From contig OY730169.1 of assembly GCA_963422465.1 (NCBI GenBank), positions 620,001 through 684,000 of the forward strand: 64,000 nucleotides of DNA. The letters are read 5' to 3'. Below the pieces are notes generated by a model. That model saw only the letters and a list, made by a program, of their open reading frames with translations. It searched no databases and had not been told where the DNA came from. Shown here piece after piece: positions 11,812 through 21,573 of this stretch (position 1 is the first letter of the stretch; each line of letters starts with the position of its first letter). This stretch comes from Lichina pygmaea. Lineage: Eukaryota > Ascomycota > Lichinomycetes > Lichinales > Lichinaceae. The position numbers and the translations under genes were made by a program.

Positions 11812-12800
11812 ATGACGACATCGTCGGTCCCTTGTGAGGCGCGGAGAGAACCCACGGCGGTTCGCGCCTGCATTTTCGACGTCGACGGTCTGCTCATCGA
11901 CTCGGAAGACATCTACGGCGAAGCGTACAACAACATCTTCCGCGAGCATGGTGTCCCCGATCTACCTTGGACCGTGAAGGCGAAGCAGCAAAGTAGAGGA
12001 CGACAGGTCAGATCACCCCAGATTCGCCTGGATCAGAGCTTTCGCTCTGCTCACTTGGACGTACGGTGCAGGGTACATTGCGTCTGCTGGAATGGGCCCG
12101 ACTACCGCTCTCTCTCGAGGAATGGACGGCAAAAGTCGCCGCTCAGAGGGATCTCTTCCGCAGATCGCAGGCGCTGCCCGGTGTGACGGAGCTCTTGACG
12201 GACCTTTCCCGCCGGACGTCACCGCCGGTACATCTTGCGCTAGCCAGCTCGGCCAGTAAAGGTCTTTTCGAGGTCAAGACCGGCCATCTACCGGCCATCA
12301 CCCGAGCGTTCCCGGAGGAGTATCGCGTGTTTGGTCACGATGCCGCGATGGCGAGCCGGGCCAGCAAGCCCGCACCGGACATCTTTCTGCTAGCATTGGA
12401 CAGAATCAACGAGCGGCTCGGGGAGGAGGAAGCGGCGATCACCCCCCGAGAGTGCCTCGTCTTCGAGGACTCGATATCCGGAGTCGAAGCCGGACGGAGA
12501 GCGGGGATGCGCGTCGTCTGGGTACCACACCCGCAGCTCCTCGAGGTCTGTCGAGGGATGGAGGAGCGCGTGCTCGCTGGCACGACCGAACAGGAAGTAG
12601 ACGACGATGGCGACAAGGCAGAGTCAGAGCTGCATGAGGAATCAACAGGAGGACGAATGCCTGGACGTGAGCCGAGCCATGGACCGCGAAGAGATTTCTC
12701 TGAGAGCGGTCCTTGGATGTCGCAGGACGGTAGGGCAGAGATGTTGAAGAGTCTGCAAGACTTTCCGTACTTGCGCTATGGACTTGCCGTACCCCCGTGA
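11812..12800 (+). CDS. HAD-superfamily hydrolase (GPP/pseudouridine phosphatase-like)
   Basis: A haloacid-dehalogenase phosphatase of about 307 residues. Exons 11812-12006 and 12072-12800 join in phase 0 across a 65-nt intron. Motif I is FDVDGLLIDSE near residue 22 (the two catalytic Asp are present), motif II is LALASSASK near residue 117, motif III lies around SKPAPDIFLLAL, and motif IV is ECLVFEDSISGVEAGRRAGM. This is the subfamily IA layout with an alpha-helical cap, as in yeast glycerol-3-phosphatase and pseudouridine-5'-phosphatase relatives. The real substrate is not evident. The C-terminal 75 residues hold an acidic, low-complexity insert before a conserved-looking ending (MLKSLQDFPYLRYGL). 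It converges on the FAR1-like gene, with only 78 bp between stops. Confidence 0.85.
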
Positions 12801-12878
12801 CCCATTGATACTCTGTAGTTGATGAGAAGGCCATCACCAAGCAAGATCGAATTACATCCCCATCTCTGCCCGTGCTGT

Positions 12879-13736
12879 CTATGCCCCCGTGATGTCTTGG
12901 CCCCTCGCGATTTCTTCCGCCACAAAGTCTCCGCCCATGACGTCTCCGGCGGTGATGTCTCGGCCGGCCGCGTCTCCACCTGCGATACCTCTACCGGCAA
13001 TGTCTCCAGCCGCGACGTCTTCGCCTGCCTCTTCCTTCTCGCTCGAGCGTGACTCCGAGAGCTGTGGTTGCGGTACGGGAGCCTGGGGAGGGATGAGCGG
13101 GCCGGGGTTCTGCCGTCGCAGACGATTGCGAGCATTGTAGACGTCGCGAGCGCAGATGGCCACGTCGGGGGTGGCCAGTCGGATGGACGAGATGATCGTG
13201 CGAGGCTTTGCCCCGGCCTGCGAGAGGTTGGCTATCGCCTGCTGCGTCTCGGTCGAGAGGACTCGGTGACGGGGATGGGCGGCCGGGATCGTGCTGCCGG
13301 CGTGATTGTGTCCGGGGCAGCGTACGTCGAGGTGCCACTGGCCCTCTCTGCACGTGCCGACGAGCGAGAAGGGGCAGCCGGTCAGCCGCGTCGACGTGTC
13401 GCGCGACCTCCCCAGCGGATTGGCCTTGTCGCGGTATTTCCCTCCGCGGTCGCAGCCGAGATAGACCTTGTGCGGCTCTCCCCTCTTGTTCCTCTTGCTG
13501 CGTTGCTTGACGACGGCGTACCCTTGATCTCGCGCATGCAGATTCGTGGCCTGCACGAGCGCTTCGACGTCGGGGTACGCTCCCGTAGGTGGTGGCTCTA
13601 GCATCTTGAGCTGACGCAACTTTTCGTTGGACTTGGCCGTCCGGTCGATCTGGGGTGTCGGTAACAAAGCTGGGGGGCGTGGCGTTATTGAAGGGGGTGT
13701 GATGGTAGAAATCCTATTACTAATCATCGGGTACAT
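12879..13736 (-). CDS. FAR1-type DNA-binding protein, no transposase domain
   Basis: A single-exon protein of 285 residues; the ATG at 13736 is the first in frame. Residues 50-170 carry the FAR1/WRKY-GCM1 type zinc domain found at the N-terminus of Mutator-like transposases: DQGYAVVKQRSKRNKRG, YLGCDRGGKYR, TRLTGCPFSLVG, WHLDVRCPGHNH (Cys, Cys, and His-x-His ligands). A helical segment (PRTIISSIRL...ARDVYNARNRLRR) follows, as in fungal MULE proteins. There is no DDE domain after it, because the HAD gene begins there. It could be a domesticated DNA-binding protein or the front end of a truncated transposase. The last 50 residues are a degenerate pentapeptide array of the kind A-G-x-D-I/V, encoded by a 15-bp minisatellite. 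Confidence 0.7.
   Translation of the reverse strand: MYPMISNRISTITPPSITPRPPALLPTPQIDRTAKSNEKLRQLKMLEPPPTGAYPDVEALVQATNLHARDQGYAVVKQRSKRNKRGEPHKVYLGCDRGGKYRDKANPLGRSRDTSTRLTGCPFSLVGTCREGQWHLDVRCPGHNHAGSTIPAAHPRHRVLSTETQQAIANLSQAGAKPRTIISSIRLATPDVAICARDVYNARNRLRRQNPGPLIPPQAPVPQPQLSESRSSEKEEAGEDVAAGDIAGRGIAGGDAAGRDITAGDVMGGDFVAEEIARGQDITGA
12885..13035. repeat. degenerate 15-bp minisatellite inside the FAR1-like gene
   Basis: About nine to ten imperfect 15-bp units such as GCCCATGACGTCTCC, GGCGGTGATGTCTCG and ACCGGCAATGTCTCC lie in tandem. On the minus strand each encodes one pentapeptide of the AGxDI/V type. All units keep the frame, suggesting selection on reading frame or recent growth. Confidence 0.75.
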
Positions 13737-14064
13737 ACTCAATGTAGCTTTACGAGCACGGTACGTACTTGTACGTACGTACCTTCGTACTCCGTACCGG
13801 TACGTATTTGTAGATGCGACACCCGGCAGCCTTTAGAGCCGTAGCTTGTCCCCCCTCTCAATAAAACACAACATCACCTTTTTTCATCCTTACATTTCCG
13901 TACGGCACCGTGCATCTTAACCAGTACCGTATCCCCAGAAACATTCTCAGATACGGTAGTAACCTATCTACATGCAGGGAGGCAGGTTGTTGTCAAGTTT
14001 GCATTCTACCTTGCCAAGTCAAGCTCTGTTGGAGTTGGATGTACGTACTGTCGCATGCTCTCGC

Positions 14065-14065
<1 letters not shown>
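13737..14065. other. gene-free stretch with GTAC array
   Basis: No coding region is seen. Positions 13752-13805 are packed with GTAC words (CGTACGTAC, GGTACGTAC, CCGTACCGGTACG), forming overlapping palindromes; the same word class recurs in other spacers. Confidence 0.6.

Positions 14066-14101
<36 letters not shown>
14066..14101 (+). repeat. poly(C) tract, 36 C
   Basis: An uninterrupted run of 36 C, the longest homopolymer in the window; on the other strand it is a G run able to form stacked quadruplexes. Its exact length may be an assembly artefact. Confidence 0.85.
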
Positions 14102-14103
<2 letters not shown>

Positions 14104-14194
14104 GGTATGTAGAACAGTCTCTGAAGCCCGAGCTACATCCGTTTTAGCAACGACAACAACATCATCTCCTGCTGCGCACACAATATCTCCAGAT

Positions 14195-15048
14195 CTAGTC
14201 AAGCTCAACTGGCTGTGATTGGAACCATGGTAGTTGAATGCAGATATCAAGCTGGTCACGCTGGTTCCTGTTCCCTTGCATCTTCTGCCTAGGTGCGCCA
14301 GGTGCCCTCACCGCGGTGCCACCCATGTGATAGAGCTTTCTGCACTGACGCCGCATACTTCGATTCTCGATTGACAGCGTGCTGTTCCCGCATAGTAGCT
14401 GTTCGTTGAGACTCGACAACCTCGGTCGGTCAGCTGACACCTCTTCGAAGGAAGCCGAGATCTTTATGAAGGCAGCCAAAGTAGTCTGAAAGGCACCCGA
14501 CAACGCTTGGGAAGAAGTTTCCTACCCGTTGACCATCTCGAGTACTCGGGTGGCGTCGGCTTGCGCTCTTTCGAGCCCGACCAGTCTCTCCTGGAGCTGT
14601 GCTGGCATGTCATTGCTGCGCTGGGCCAGAGGTTTCATCGGTTCAGCCGACAACCGGGTGAGCTCGGCCTCCGTCTTGTCGCACTTGCTCTCCATAGCAC
14701 GCAACGATTCCTCCAGTTTCTCGCAAACCTTGCAACCGAGGGAGAGCCCTGTTGCACGCTGTTGGATTCTTGCCCAGAGGCTTGACGATTGGGAAGCAGG
14801 CATCATCAAGCTAGCCGCAGGGAGCAGAGCCATCTCCAACGAGAGAGTCACTTCAGCTTCAGGAGTAAAAAGAAGAAGTTGTTCGAAAACATCAGAAAAC
14901 TTTCGTGCTTTAGAACCTCGAGAACAGAGCACAAGTGCTCTGCGTACCTGATCCCCCGGCGGTGAAGGTAGAGGATGCATCGCATCCCCACCATACCAAT
15001 CGCAAACCAGACCAAGCCGGCGAGCGTAGCACTCAGATCAGTCTTCAT
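14195..15048 (-). CDS. possible small membrane-anchored coiled-coil protein
   Basis: A tentative gene. A start at 15048 gives MKTDLSATLAGLVWFAIGMV, a plausible N-terminal membrane anchor. A second open frame (14522-14980) holds a charged helical stretch (KVCEKLEESLRAMESKCDKT...) that looks like a coiled coil, and a third (to 14195) continues with a similar helical character (TTLAAFIKISASFEEVSADR). Intron candidates (GTACGC near 14949, GTAGGA near 14524) would connect them, but the junctions I tried do not keep frame cleanly or imply an intron of only about 40 nt. No family is recognised. It may be a real short gene with unclear splicing or three unrelated chance frames. Confidence 0.3.
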
Positions 15049-15438
15049 TCTCAGCGGCGCGGAAAATATGTACTGTAGCTGGTCGAGATTCTCGAGAAGT
15101 CTTGCTGATACACGCAGGTGCAAGACTTTCACCTACGGCAGAGTTACCACTTCCTCATACCACTAGGCGGGGAACAGGGGATGGAAGAAAAAGCTACAAG
15201 CGGGGAAAGGGGTGCTCGGGCACCTTTTATTGTTTGAATGTCAGATGGAGAAGCGAAAGAGAGAGGGAAGGGAAAGGGAAAGGGGCCACGGGGTGAAGGG
15301 CTTGTCGACCACGCCAAGACCAACTCCGAGAAAGCACCATCTCGTCGCGTTTCGTTCGCCCGTCAAGGTCGCCGATGAAGAACAGACCGAAGGGAGCAGC
15401 AAGAATGACCCAGGCACAAACGCCTCATGCAAACCCAT
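15049..15438. other. short gene-free stretch
   Basis: Nothing recognisable lies in these 390 bp downstream of the reductase gene; one part (15240-15300) is purine-rich. Confidence 0.4.
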
Positions 15439-17313
15439 TTAATCGTATGCCCTCCGGGCTCTCCCCAACTCCGTAAACACCACGGCGTCATCTGCATCGA
15501 TGCGGGTTACCTCTTCGAACGTCGCCGCGACGAGTTCGGAAAGACCAGCGTCCACGGCCCGTTCGAGCCACTCGTCCAGCGGCAGCGGCTCGAGCGTGAA
15601 TCCGTTCTCCGTCTCGAGCTTCTCTTTGAGCTCTGCCCACGTGAGCTTCTTGTCGTTGCAGAGGTGTACGAAACTGAGGTGGTTGCCGGCACCGATCAAG
15701 GGAGTGCATCCGTCATCGTTGTTGTCGCCGTGCCGTTCGAACGCGTGCCACACGATCCTCCTTGCGACCTCGTCGACGTGGATGAAGTCAAACTTGGCCT
15801 TCCATCCCTCTTCCTCCACGAGGGGCAGAGACTTCGTGGCGATGCAGGATGCCAAGACGTTCTGCATGACGTCCATGGAGGGCGCGCCTTCGCCCGTGAT
15901 GCTTGTCGGTCGATGGATCCAGACTGGCAGGCCCAGCTGCTTCGATGCGTTCTCCAGGTACCGTTCGCTGGCCCATTTCGAAGCAACATAGCCGTCGGAA
16001 CCATCGGCCGGCGGAGGGAAACCCTCGAGAGATAGCTCGTCGAGCCTCTCGAGGCCGGTCAGATGTGCGATTCCCCCCGTCGATACGAAGTGGAAAGGGA
16101 TGCGGTGGCGCAACGCCATCACGACCAGGTCCTTGGTTGACTGCACGTTCGGCTTGCGCAAGGTTCCGTAAGACTTCAGAAAGGAGACGTCGGCACCGTT
16201 GTGAATGATCACATCAACCTTCTCGGCCAGCGACCGGAAGTCTTCCTCCGAGAGGCCGAGCTGCGGCATCCAGAGGTCGCCATAGTAGATGGAGATCTTC
16301 TCCGACTCGACGGCGAGCTTCCGGTCCGACAGTCCTTTCCGTCTGACGCCGGTGCAATGCACCTTCGTGACCCGATCATCTTCCGCCAGGGCCCGCAGGA
16401 TGGCCCCACCTAGGAAACCAGTTGACCCGGTCAAGAGGACTTCCACTTTCTCGGTGCGTGGCTTCGGGTCGTACTGTACGGCAAGAGCCTGGCGGGAAAG
16501 GGCGACCTCGACGCCCCAATCAATATCGGAGCTGTCGGGGTTCCCAAGAGCAGTCGCGTCGGCGTGATCATCGGGTTGACTGTTCGAGACAACTGGGAGC
16601 TCGATGATAGCGTTTTCACATAGGCCGGCGCAGGAGCCACCCCGACGGACTTTGGCGGCGGGTTTGTCGATTCGAACTTCCTTCAGAAACCACGAGCGAA
16701 TATCGGCCGCCACGGGAGCATCAACTCCGAGATCAATCATCGTTTGGCTAGGGTCAACAGAGGAGGCTGAGGCTTGCATGAGTTGTCCAAGCTTTTGCAG
16801 GAAGCGACGGTAGAGAACGTGAGCGCTCTCGTCATCTTCCTCCGCCGCTGCAAGTTGTTGCTTGACGGGCGCGAGGCCAGTGGGAGCTGTAGAGTCTCCC
16901 AGTTGGGCTACGGCCGAAGGGAGTGCCAGAACGCCCCGACCGCCTTTCCGACCGCCCTCGTCGTCAGACGGTGCTTTCTCCTCCGCTTCCGCTGCGATTG
17001 GGTCCACAGAGGGAGGCCCCGCCCAAGAGGCCAAAGAGAATGGAGAGCGTTTCCAAAGGTCGTCCCAGCCTTGCGCGGCACAGTCGTAGTTCTCCCCAGT
17101 CACTCTCGGGCGGGAGTTGACGGCAGACATGGCTACGGCTTTGGCACCATCATCTCGGTCGACGCAGACTGTCTGGATGCTATGGTTGACCTCGGCGTCT
17201 TTGGTTGAAGCATTTGTCAACCTCCTCGACTCCCAGATGGCAACGTCTTCTCCGCTTTCAGGGGTGGCGCCCTCGATGTCCTGCGCGGACGGTCGCTCGA
17301 TAGTCGACAACAT
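15439..17313 (-). CDS. stand-alone carrier-thioester reductase didomain protein (PKS-NRPS relic)
   Basis: A single exon of 624 residues. Residues 165-240 form a carrier domain of the kind that precedes the reductase in fungal PKS-NRPS enzymes (FLQKLGQLM...MIDLGVDAPVAADIRSWFLKEV). The usual LGVDS-L is LGVDA-P here: residue 199, codon 16719-16717, is Ala instead of the Ser that takes phosphopantetheine. Residues 290-624 are an NAD(P)-dependent thioester reductase: nucleotide-binding GSTGFLGGAI, NGADVSFLKSY, the Ser/Thr-Tyr-Lys set in FVSTGGIAHL and GYVASKWASERY, then WIHRPTSITG. The reductase triad looks intact. The first 160 residues resemble no NRPS domain. So it looks like the last part of a lost megasynthase kept, or captured, as a separate ORF; activity with free or other carrier-bound thioesters is possible. 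It shares a divergent spacer with an Ayg1-like hydrolase. Confidence 0.8.
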   Translation of the reverse strand: MLSTIERPSAQDIEGATPESGEDVAIWESRRLTNASTKDAEVNHSIQTVCVDRDDGAKAVAMSAVNSRPRVTGENYDCAAQGWDDLWKRSPFSLASWAGPPSVDPIAAEAEEKAPSDDEGGRKGGRGVLALPSAVAQLGDSTAPTGLAPVKQQLAAAEEDDESAHVLYRRFLQKLGQLMQASASSVDPSQTMIDLGVDAPVAADIRSWFLKEVRIDKPAAKVRRGGSCAGLCENAIIELPVVSNSQPDDHADATALGNPDSSDIDWGVEVALSRQALAVQYDPKPRTEKVEVLLTGSTGFLGGAILRALAEDDRVTKVHCTGVRRKGLSDRKLAVESEKISIYYGDLWMPQLGLSEEDFRSLAEKVDVIIHNGADVSFLKSYGTLRKPNVQSTKDLVVMALRHRIPFHFVSTGGIAHLTGLERLDELSLEGFPPPADGSDGYVASKWASERYLENASKQLGLPVWIHRPTSITGEGAPSMDVMQNVLASCIATKSLPLVEEEGWKAKFDFIHVDEVARRIVWHAFERHGDNNDDGCTPLIGAGNHLSFVHLCNDKKLTWAELKEKLETENGFTLEPLPLDEWLERAVDAGLSELVAATFEEVTRIDADDAVVFTELGRARRAYD

Positions 17314-18582
17314 GCGGGAATCCTAGGCAGGAACGATGGGTTCTGGTCCCAACATCGAGGTAACTCCGCACACATAGAAGTGCTTGACTGGCCAGAGGGG
17401 TATGCGGGGGTGGTGGTCGTTGGAGGGGACTTCAATTGATGCTTATAAAGGTCTGCGACGAGGGCCTCAAATGGTGGCCTAACATTCCCCGATATCGACT
17501 TTCGTAAGACGCTTGTAACCCCTTTGAACGCCTTCCACGAGCTGTGTTGCGGATCTCACGTTAGCACGATACCATTGGCAGTCCGCTGAGTGACCGACTA
17601 TTTCATAACTGCCGAATCTTCCTGCGTTGCTGTTTGGGCGAATCTGGCTTCATGGGGTTTGATAATGCGGTTCTGCAGCCGATCTTTGCCTGTACTAAAC
17701 GTCGAATTCCCAACACGCCTCGTATGCTTGGTCTATCAGGACGCAAGCCTTGTCGACAGCGCCGACGACCGCGGCCTCGTGAGATAAGCGTCTCGGGGTT
17801 GCGGGGAATAGCGTCGTGCACCTTGGCTGCAATTGAACGGGGATGGTAGTCGAAGATGCTGCGTTGAGTGACCATGTTGACTGTCAAGTAGCGGTCAGCA
17901 TCAGCATGGGCAGAAGCATCAGGCGTTGACCCAGCTTTGAACAGACGGCATGCAAACGTAAGGTCCGCGGACAGTTTCCAATGGATGTTGGCCCCCAAGG
18001 GGACCGCAAGTGCCACGTGTTCCGTCGTATGCACTGCGGAATAGCAAAAGGAAAGAAGACCGATTCTTGCGGCTCGCGACCCGCGGCCCGCGGTCGGCGG
18101 CAGTCTTGTTGCCAGTGACTCCATCCTGGAGATCCCAACGAGCGCGCCGCTGCTTATTCTTACCCGGCCGTAATCTGTATTCGCACCTGAGACGCACGCA
18201 GCATCCGAGGACTGCAACTCGATCTGGTGGAGGATCATTCCCCCGACGGCTCACACGCGAGCCGGCTATCTATCCATCCGCGGAAATGATACCGGAGTTG
18301 GTTGCTTGATGGCGATGGCAATACCATGCCGGAGTCGTTCTTACTTCAAGAATCTCCAGATCCGACTCCGGCCGGACGCGGACCTCGACCATCCCTTGCT
18401 GTCAAGGGAGCATGTCGGCGAACATGAGAACGAGGGAAAGAAGAGGCGTTCGACAACAGTCAAATAGAGCGCTGCAGAACTATGACAAACGAGCACATCC
18501 AACTTTACAGGATTGCTCCTGGACGAGTCGACCGAGCACCCTGCCGCACGAAGGTCGAGCCACTCCATCGACGTCTTGAACC
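17314..18582. other. divergent spacer between reductase and hydrolase genes
   Basis: A 1.27-kb stretch with the promoters of both neighbours. A 211-codon minus-strand frame (17603-18238) starts upstream of the reductase gene but has no recognisable domain; it is not called. Confidence 0.45.
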
Positions 18583-19869
18583 ATGTTCTCGTTCTTCGGC
18601 TCCCCGTTCTTTGACTTCGAGTTCATTCGAATCCTGGGTACTGCTGCGTACGGCGCTGCCGAGGTGGGAGAATGCCTTGAAGCAGCATCTTCAATCAAGA
18701 AGGACGACCCGGAGAGGTGGTACGAAGTGTGGTCCGCCTTGGCCACCAAGACCTTGAATCGCGCGAAAGAGGTCGAATCCCACGCCGATCGAGAAGCGGC
18801 CCGACAAACGTACGTGCGAGCGGCGAACTACTTCCGGGCCAGTGAGTTCTTTCTCCACTGTACGCCGAAGGACGGCCGCCTGCTCGGGTCGATCGAGAAG
18901 AGCATCTCCGCCTTCAGACAGGCCACTCGGTTTTTCGACGGCGAAACACACCTCCTCGAGATTCCGTTCTCGGAAACGCTCCAGCTGCCCGGGTATTTGC
19001 TCCTTCCGCCCCCCTGGAGGCGGGTTGGCGGTAGGATACCGGTGCTCTTGCTCACCAGCGGCTTCGACAACACCCAGGAGGAGTTGTATGGACTCGTGGC
19101 ATCGGGTGCCCTTGCGCGAGGGTATGCTGTCGTGACGTTCGAGGGCCCCGGACAAGGAATCGTGCTCCGGCGAGATCGAGCGAACCTGCGTCCCGACTGG
19201 GAAGCGGTGACGAGCAAGGTCTTAGACCACCTCTCGGCCTTCTCGACCGCGCATCCAGAGCTGGACCTGGACCTCGACCGAATCTGCGTCTGCGGCAATT
19301 CGATGGGCGGGTACTTCGCCCTGCGCGCCGCCAGCGACCCGCGCATCAAAGCCTGCATATCCTGCGATGGTTTCTATGACCTCTTCGAAGTCACCGGGTC
19401 CAGGATGCCGCCGTGGTTCGTCAACTCGTGGTCGACCGGGTATATCAGCGACGGACTATTCAACCTTGTCGTGGGGATGCTCCAGCGTTCCAACTTCCAG
19501 CTGCGATGGGAGATACAGCACGCCATGTGGGCGTTCGGAGCCGATTCCGCCGCCACCGCCATCCGCGAGATGAGGCGATATACGTTGAAGCTCCCAGACG
19601 GCAAGGAATACCTGCACCATATCCGCTGCCCGGTGTTCGTCACAGGAGCCGCCGACACCATCTACTTTCCACCGGACCAGAACGCGAGACAGATATTCGC
19701 AAAGCTCGTGCAGCACGAGGAACCCGACAAAGAATTGTGGATAGCCGAAGGGACGGCCGATGGAGGGTTGCAGGCCAAAGTGGGCGCCCTTGGTGTCCTT
19801 CACCATCGTGCATTCACCTGGCTGGACGCTCGCTTCGGCATCCATCGACATCGGCTGGTAGATGTTTGA
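18583..19869 (+). CDS. Ayg1/FrsA-like alpha/beta hydrolase
   Basis: A single exon of 428 residues. The layout is an N-terminal helical region (WYEVWSALATKTLNRAKEVE, then RASEFFLH) followed by an alpha/beta-hydrolase fold: PVLLLTSGFDNTQEELYG, FEGPGQGIVLRRD, nucleophile elbow CGNSMGGYFALRAA (Ser near residue 244), acid region CPVFVTGAADTIYFPPDQ and a His in LGVLHHRAFTWLDARFG. This matches the DUF1100/FrsA family that includes Aspergillus Ayg1, which shortens polyketides by C-C cleavage, and 2,6-dihydroxypseudooxynicotine hydrolase. Relatives are common in fungal polyketide and PKS-NRPS clusters, which fits the divergent carrier-reductase gene. The substrate is unknown; a polyketide-processing role is inferred from family and neighbour. 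Confidence 0.85.
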   Translation: MFSFFGSPFFDFEFIRILGTAAYGAAEVGECLEAASSIKKDDPERWYEVWSALATKTLNRAKEVESHADREAARQTYVRAANYFRASEFFLHCTPKDGRLLGSIEKSISAFRQATRFFDGETHLLEIPFSETLQLPGYLLLPPPWRRVGGRIPVLLLTSGFDNTQEELYGLVASGALARGYAVVTFEGPGQGIVLRRDRANLRPDWEAVTSKVLDHLSAFSTAHPELDLDLDRICVCGNSMGGYFALRAASDPRIKACISCDGFYDLFEVTGSRMPPWFVNSWSTGYISDGLFNLVVGMLQRSNFQLRWEIQHAMWAFGADSAATAIREMRRYTLKLPDGKEYLHHIRCPVFVTGAADTIYFPPDQNARQIFAKLVQHEEPDKELWIAEGTADGGLQAKVGALGVLHHRAFTWLDARFGIHRHRLVDV

Positions 19870-20931
19870 GAGCACACGGCCGAGTAGGCTGTTGGCGGGT
19901 GGTGGCCCGTCATCTGGTTGGACATGCGACCTGATCCCCATAGACGTCCAGGCTCTGTCTTCGAACATAAATCAATCTGTCTTCGGATGGCCGAAAAGTG
20001 CGCTTGCCATCTCAATTTACAAGTCCCAACAGCCGAGTGTGATGAGCGCTATCCATGGCAGCGTCAGTGGCCGGGGACTTCCGTAGCTTGTACATGTCCC
20101 GTTGTGCAGCATTGCCATAACGCAGCCCTGCTTCGACTCCGGTCGAGCGTGGCTCGCCTCGGTTGGCAGTGGTCGTCCACGCAGTGCCGTTGTTGACGTG
20201 GAACTCATGTGTGCCACTGATCCCTGACGGATGTTCCATCGGCAAAGGAACCATCTGACGGCGGCACTGGGCGGCAATATGCAGATTCAGTCCTGATCCA
20301 AGCGACAGATCCTGCGAGGCTGGCTTGGATACCGTAGGAAATCGTCCCTAGAGCAACAAAAATGCGTGTGAACCAAGATGATACCATTCGTATCTCGACT
20401 TGAAGGCGCGGCTTCAAGCACGGTTGCTCCGACGGAGGTGATTGCCCCTGCCAACGGGGCAAGAACCACTCGTCCGCAGATAACAGCCCAGCATCGTAGG
20501 AACTATGACACTAAGAGCAACAAGTGACGTGATCTGGTTCAATCAGCACGGCAAGCTGTGCCAGGAACATGCAGAAGGATGGAATGCGGGTTGGAACGCT
20601 AAGCGCCGTCCGCCGCCCCGTTCACGATCGGTACAATGTTGGCGGAGTAGCTCTTCCTGGGTAAGTTCAAACTTCAATAGTACAGGAATACTGACAGTCA
20701 CCGGATTGGTTACCTTGTGAGGTTGTTCATCGAACATGCGGTGAAGAGAAGCTGATGTCTGAAATCAAGTATCGGTCAGTCTCGATGCTGATAATGACTA
20801 CCGGTACGTAAGTACATACGCACGTGATACGGTACTGTACCTTACGTGCGTACGGTACTCCGTACAGAGGCACAAAAGTTCTCCGCCGTCTGCTTGTTGG
20901 AGCAGCAAACCAAGAGACCAACAGCAAAAGT
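19870..20931. other. gene-free stretch with GTAC array
   Basis: About 1.06 kb without a convincing gene. The minus strand around 20310-20390 encodes IFVALGTISYGIQASLAGS, which faintly recalls the first membrane helix of an MFS sugar transporter, but nothing around it continues the family. A GTAC-word array covers about 20800-20868. Confidence 0.45.
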
Positions 20932-20945
20932 TACCGGTATAAGCA
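20932..20945. repeat. target site duplication, left copy (LINE at 20946)
   Basis: TACCGGTATAAGCA here is identical to 21811-21824; the two flank the short LINE. Confidence 0.8.
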
Positions 20946-21193
20946 CCACGTTGCAACAGCCTGCCGCGACCAACAATGTTGTGCCCATTGTTCTGGCCAA
21001 CACGACACCCGGCAGTGCAGAGTGGCAGAGGATCCAGCCCGGGCTCGCTGTGGTGCCTGCCATCAGCGAGGGCACAAGGCGTGGGACAAGAGCTGCAGTG
21101 TGCGCGATAGGGAGTTGAACCGCCTCACTGCTGCAAGGATGGCAGCACCTGGGCGATTCCTGGTACCACGTGTGGAGGCATCATCCACACCAT

Positions 21194-21227
<34 letters not shown>

Positions 21228-21573
21228 AACACCAACACCAGCACCAGCACCAGCACCCGCAGCCACCCTGCAACGCTCACAGGACAACAACAATAGCGGC
21301 AGTGACGATGGCACCCCCCCACCTCCTCCAGCACCCACCGCACGGGCCCCGGGTGAGAAGCGTCCACACAGCAGTGACGGCGATGATGGCGAGAACAACC
21401 CCTCCAGCAGCAACGACAACAGCAACAGCAGCAGCACCACCACTCTCTCAAAGAGCCGAAAGCGACGGGGCCGAGTGAGGGCTCAATTGCCTGGCCAACG
21501 TACAATCACCTTGTCACAACTACGCAGCCTGGCGACACCGGCAACCCCACCAACTCTGTCCCTCCCTGAGTAA
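20946..21573 (+). pseudogene. LINE gag-like zinc-knuckle ORF fragment
   Basis: The element-internal part of an open frame of about 209 codons; its own start has been lost by 5' truncation. Two zinc knuckles lie in the first 50 residues. A hexanucleotide repeat (ACACCG-type, about 21186-21260) gives a Thr-Pro and Ala-Pro string, then comes an acidic/Ser-Asn region and a basic end (KSRKRRGRVRAQLPGQRT). Likely nucleic-acid-binding in the parental element; not expected to work here. Confidence 0.65.

Noticed and set aside
13068-13601. Plus-strand frame of 177 codons opposite the FAR1-like gene
   Set aside because: The minus frame has a clear zinc domain with family residues; the plus frame is its shadow.
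17603-18238. 211-codon minus-strand frame between the reductase and hydrolase genes
   Set aside because: No family recognised, low-complexity Arg-rich end, overlaps other equally long chance frames.
20290-20462. Possible MFS sugar-transporter remnant (IFVALGTISYGIQASLAGS on the minus strand)
   Set aside because: The likeness covers about 20 residues only and neighbouring sequence does not continue the family in any frame.
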